Assembly (NCBI GenBank): GCA_029240955.1
Contig: JARDZH010000009.1
Span: forward strand, 1 to 13,398
Direction of reading: 5' to 3'
DNA from: Pseudomonas sp.
GTDB taxonomy: Bacteria > Pseudomonadota > Gammaproteobacteria > Pseudomonadales > Pseudomonadaceae
DNA: 13,398 nt
The stretch's first letter is position 1; each line of letters opens with the position of its first letter. The notes below the pieces were generated by a model. That model ran no database searches. It was not told the origin of the DNA and was given only the letters and a program-made list of their open reading frames with translations. Position numbers and translations under genes: made by a program. Positions 12,921 to 13,398 of this stretch are shown piece after piece.

Positions 12921-13398
12921 ATGTCAGCAGTTCAGCGATTCCACAAAGCAGCCAACGACGCCCTGGTCAAACTCAGCAAATACTGCCTGCCAGGCTCCAA
13001 GCTGGCCTTGATCATTGTCACCCCGGGCAAGCCGGAGCGAGACATCATCCTGGAAGACCAGGACCTGGATAGAAACGAGCTGGTCAGCGCCCTGCGTCGG
13101 CGCGGCCTGAGCATCGACGGCGACAACGCCTACAAGCGCGATCTGCTGGACTGCGTCGTCGGCGCCTTGGCACACGGAGCACAGAACAGGAATCCACCGC
13201 CGGCCGGACACTGGGGCCAGCGCTTCTGGGATATCGGCCGGGAGGAACGCGGACTGCACGAAGAGCTGGTCGCAGCCCTGAGCCTTGCCGTCGAGCGCCG
13301 GACGCTCCTAGCGAACGAGTTCAAGTACACCACTCCGGAACATCAGCAAGAGCTCGCCGAGATCTCAAAGGCCCGGGCCGCTATCGCCAAAGCCACCC
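12921..13398 (+). CDS. Phage hypothetical protein, runs off the right edge (159+ aa)
   Basis: An ATG at 12921 with GAGG at 12910-12913, seven bases upstream, opens a frame that stays open to the last base of the window. It starts MSAVQRFHKAANDALVKLSK, continues with a strand pair (LALIIVTPGKPERDIILED), a helix (RNELVSALRRRGLSI) and helical segments around WGQRFWDIGREERGLHEEL. GC-rich codon use matches the phage core and differs from the cassette just upstream. No function is recognised. A weak stem (ATGCA/TGCAT, 12887-12902) lies seven bases before the ribosome site. Confidence 0.75.
   Translation, partial: MSAVQRFHKAANDALVKLSKYCLPGSKLALIIVTPGKPERDIILEDQDLDRNELVSALRRRGLSIDGDNAYKRDLLDCVVGALAHGAQNRNPPPAGHWGQRFWDIGREERGLHEELVAALSLAVERRTLLANEFKYTTPEHQQELAEISKARAAIAKAT

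Noticed and set aside
12887..13072. 61-codon plus-strand frame before and inside the last gene
   Set aside because: The frame at 12921 has a well-spaced GAGG and stays open to the window end with normal protein composition; this one overlaps it out of phase with Pro/Gly/Arg-rich shadow sequence.
1..13398. tRNA genes, CRISPR arrays, insertion-sequence ends, integrase or attachment sites
   Set aside because: I saw no T-loop-like tRNA signature, no regularly spaced repeats, no transposase reading frame and no repeated att-like core.

Overview
The window looks like the early (recombination and DNA-modification) part of a temperate phage or prophage from a Pseudomonas-like, GC-rich gammaproteobacterium. 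The basis is dense, mostly rightward packing of short genes joined by 4-nt ATGA overlaps, a RecT-type annealing protein followed by a YqaJ-type exonuclease, an orphan phage-type cytosine-C5 methyltransferase, a DUF4406 protein, and accessory genes of clearly lower GC. The host genus is an inference from base composition and remembered resemblance of several small proteins. No integrase, repressor, replication or structural gene is visible.

Layout. (1) 19-917: five tiny coupled genes, the last two (43 and 38 aa) each with one hydrophobic segment. (2) 961-4861: a coiled-coil protein, RecT (2126-3106), YqaJ exonuclease (3103-3771) and small hypotheticals; the last (4553-4861) has an in-frame amber codon at codon 7. 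(3) 4870-6259, minus strand: an AT-richer accessory block of two membrane-anchored proteins, with a 66-codon frame between them that overlaps both neighbours by ATGA. (4) 6330-8405: a 691-aa cytosine methyltransferase whose target-recognition region carries eight spaced copies of a PxPTVT element, resembling the serial recognition domains of multispecific Bacillus phage enzymes. (5) 8406-9897: a possible 34-aa antisense hydrophobic peptide, a DUF4406 protein, a Cys-bearing protein and a 61-aa protein. (6) 9910-10498: two small minus-strand genes. (7) 10627-11148: a phage protein, then the decayed 5' end of a common phage gene (starting MSRSGYSDDC). (8) 11263-12518: an AT-rich two-gene accessory cassette sitting where that gene was broken; its second protein has a Cys/His metal-site motif. 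(9) 12519-12920: nearly empty, then a phage-type gene running off the right edge.

How it works together. RecT and the exonuclease form a two-component single-strand-annealing recombination system, probably with the coiled-coil protein as an accessory. The methyltransferase probably protects phage DNA against host restriction. The minus-strand block and the 11263-12518 cassette have the look of prophage cargo (morons), and superinfection exclusion or defence is the most reasonable guess, unproven. A recurring design feature is an RNA-hairpin-capable inverted repeat directly 5' of the Shine-Dalgarno site at almost every gene that is not translationally coupled to the one before it (961, 2126, 6330, 8631, 10627).
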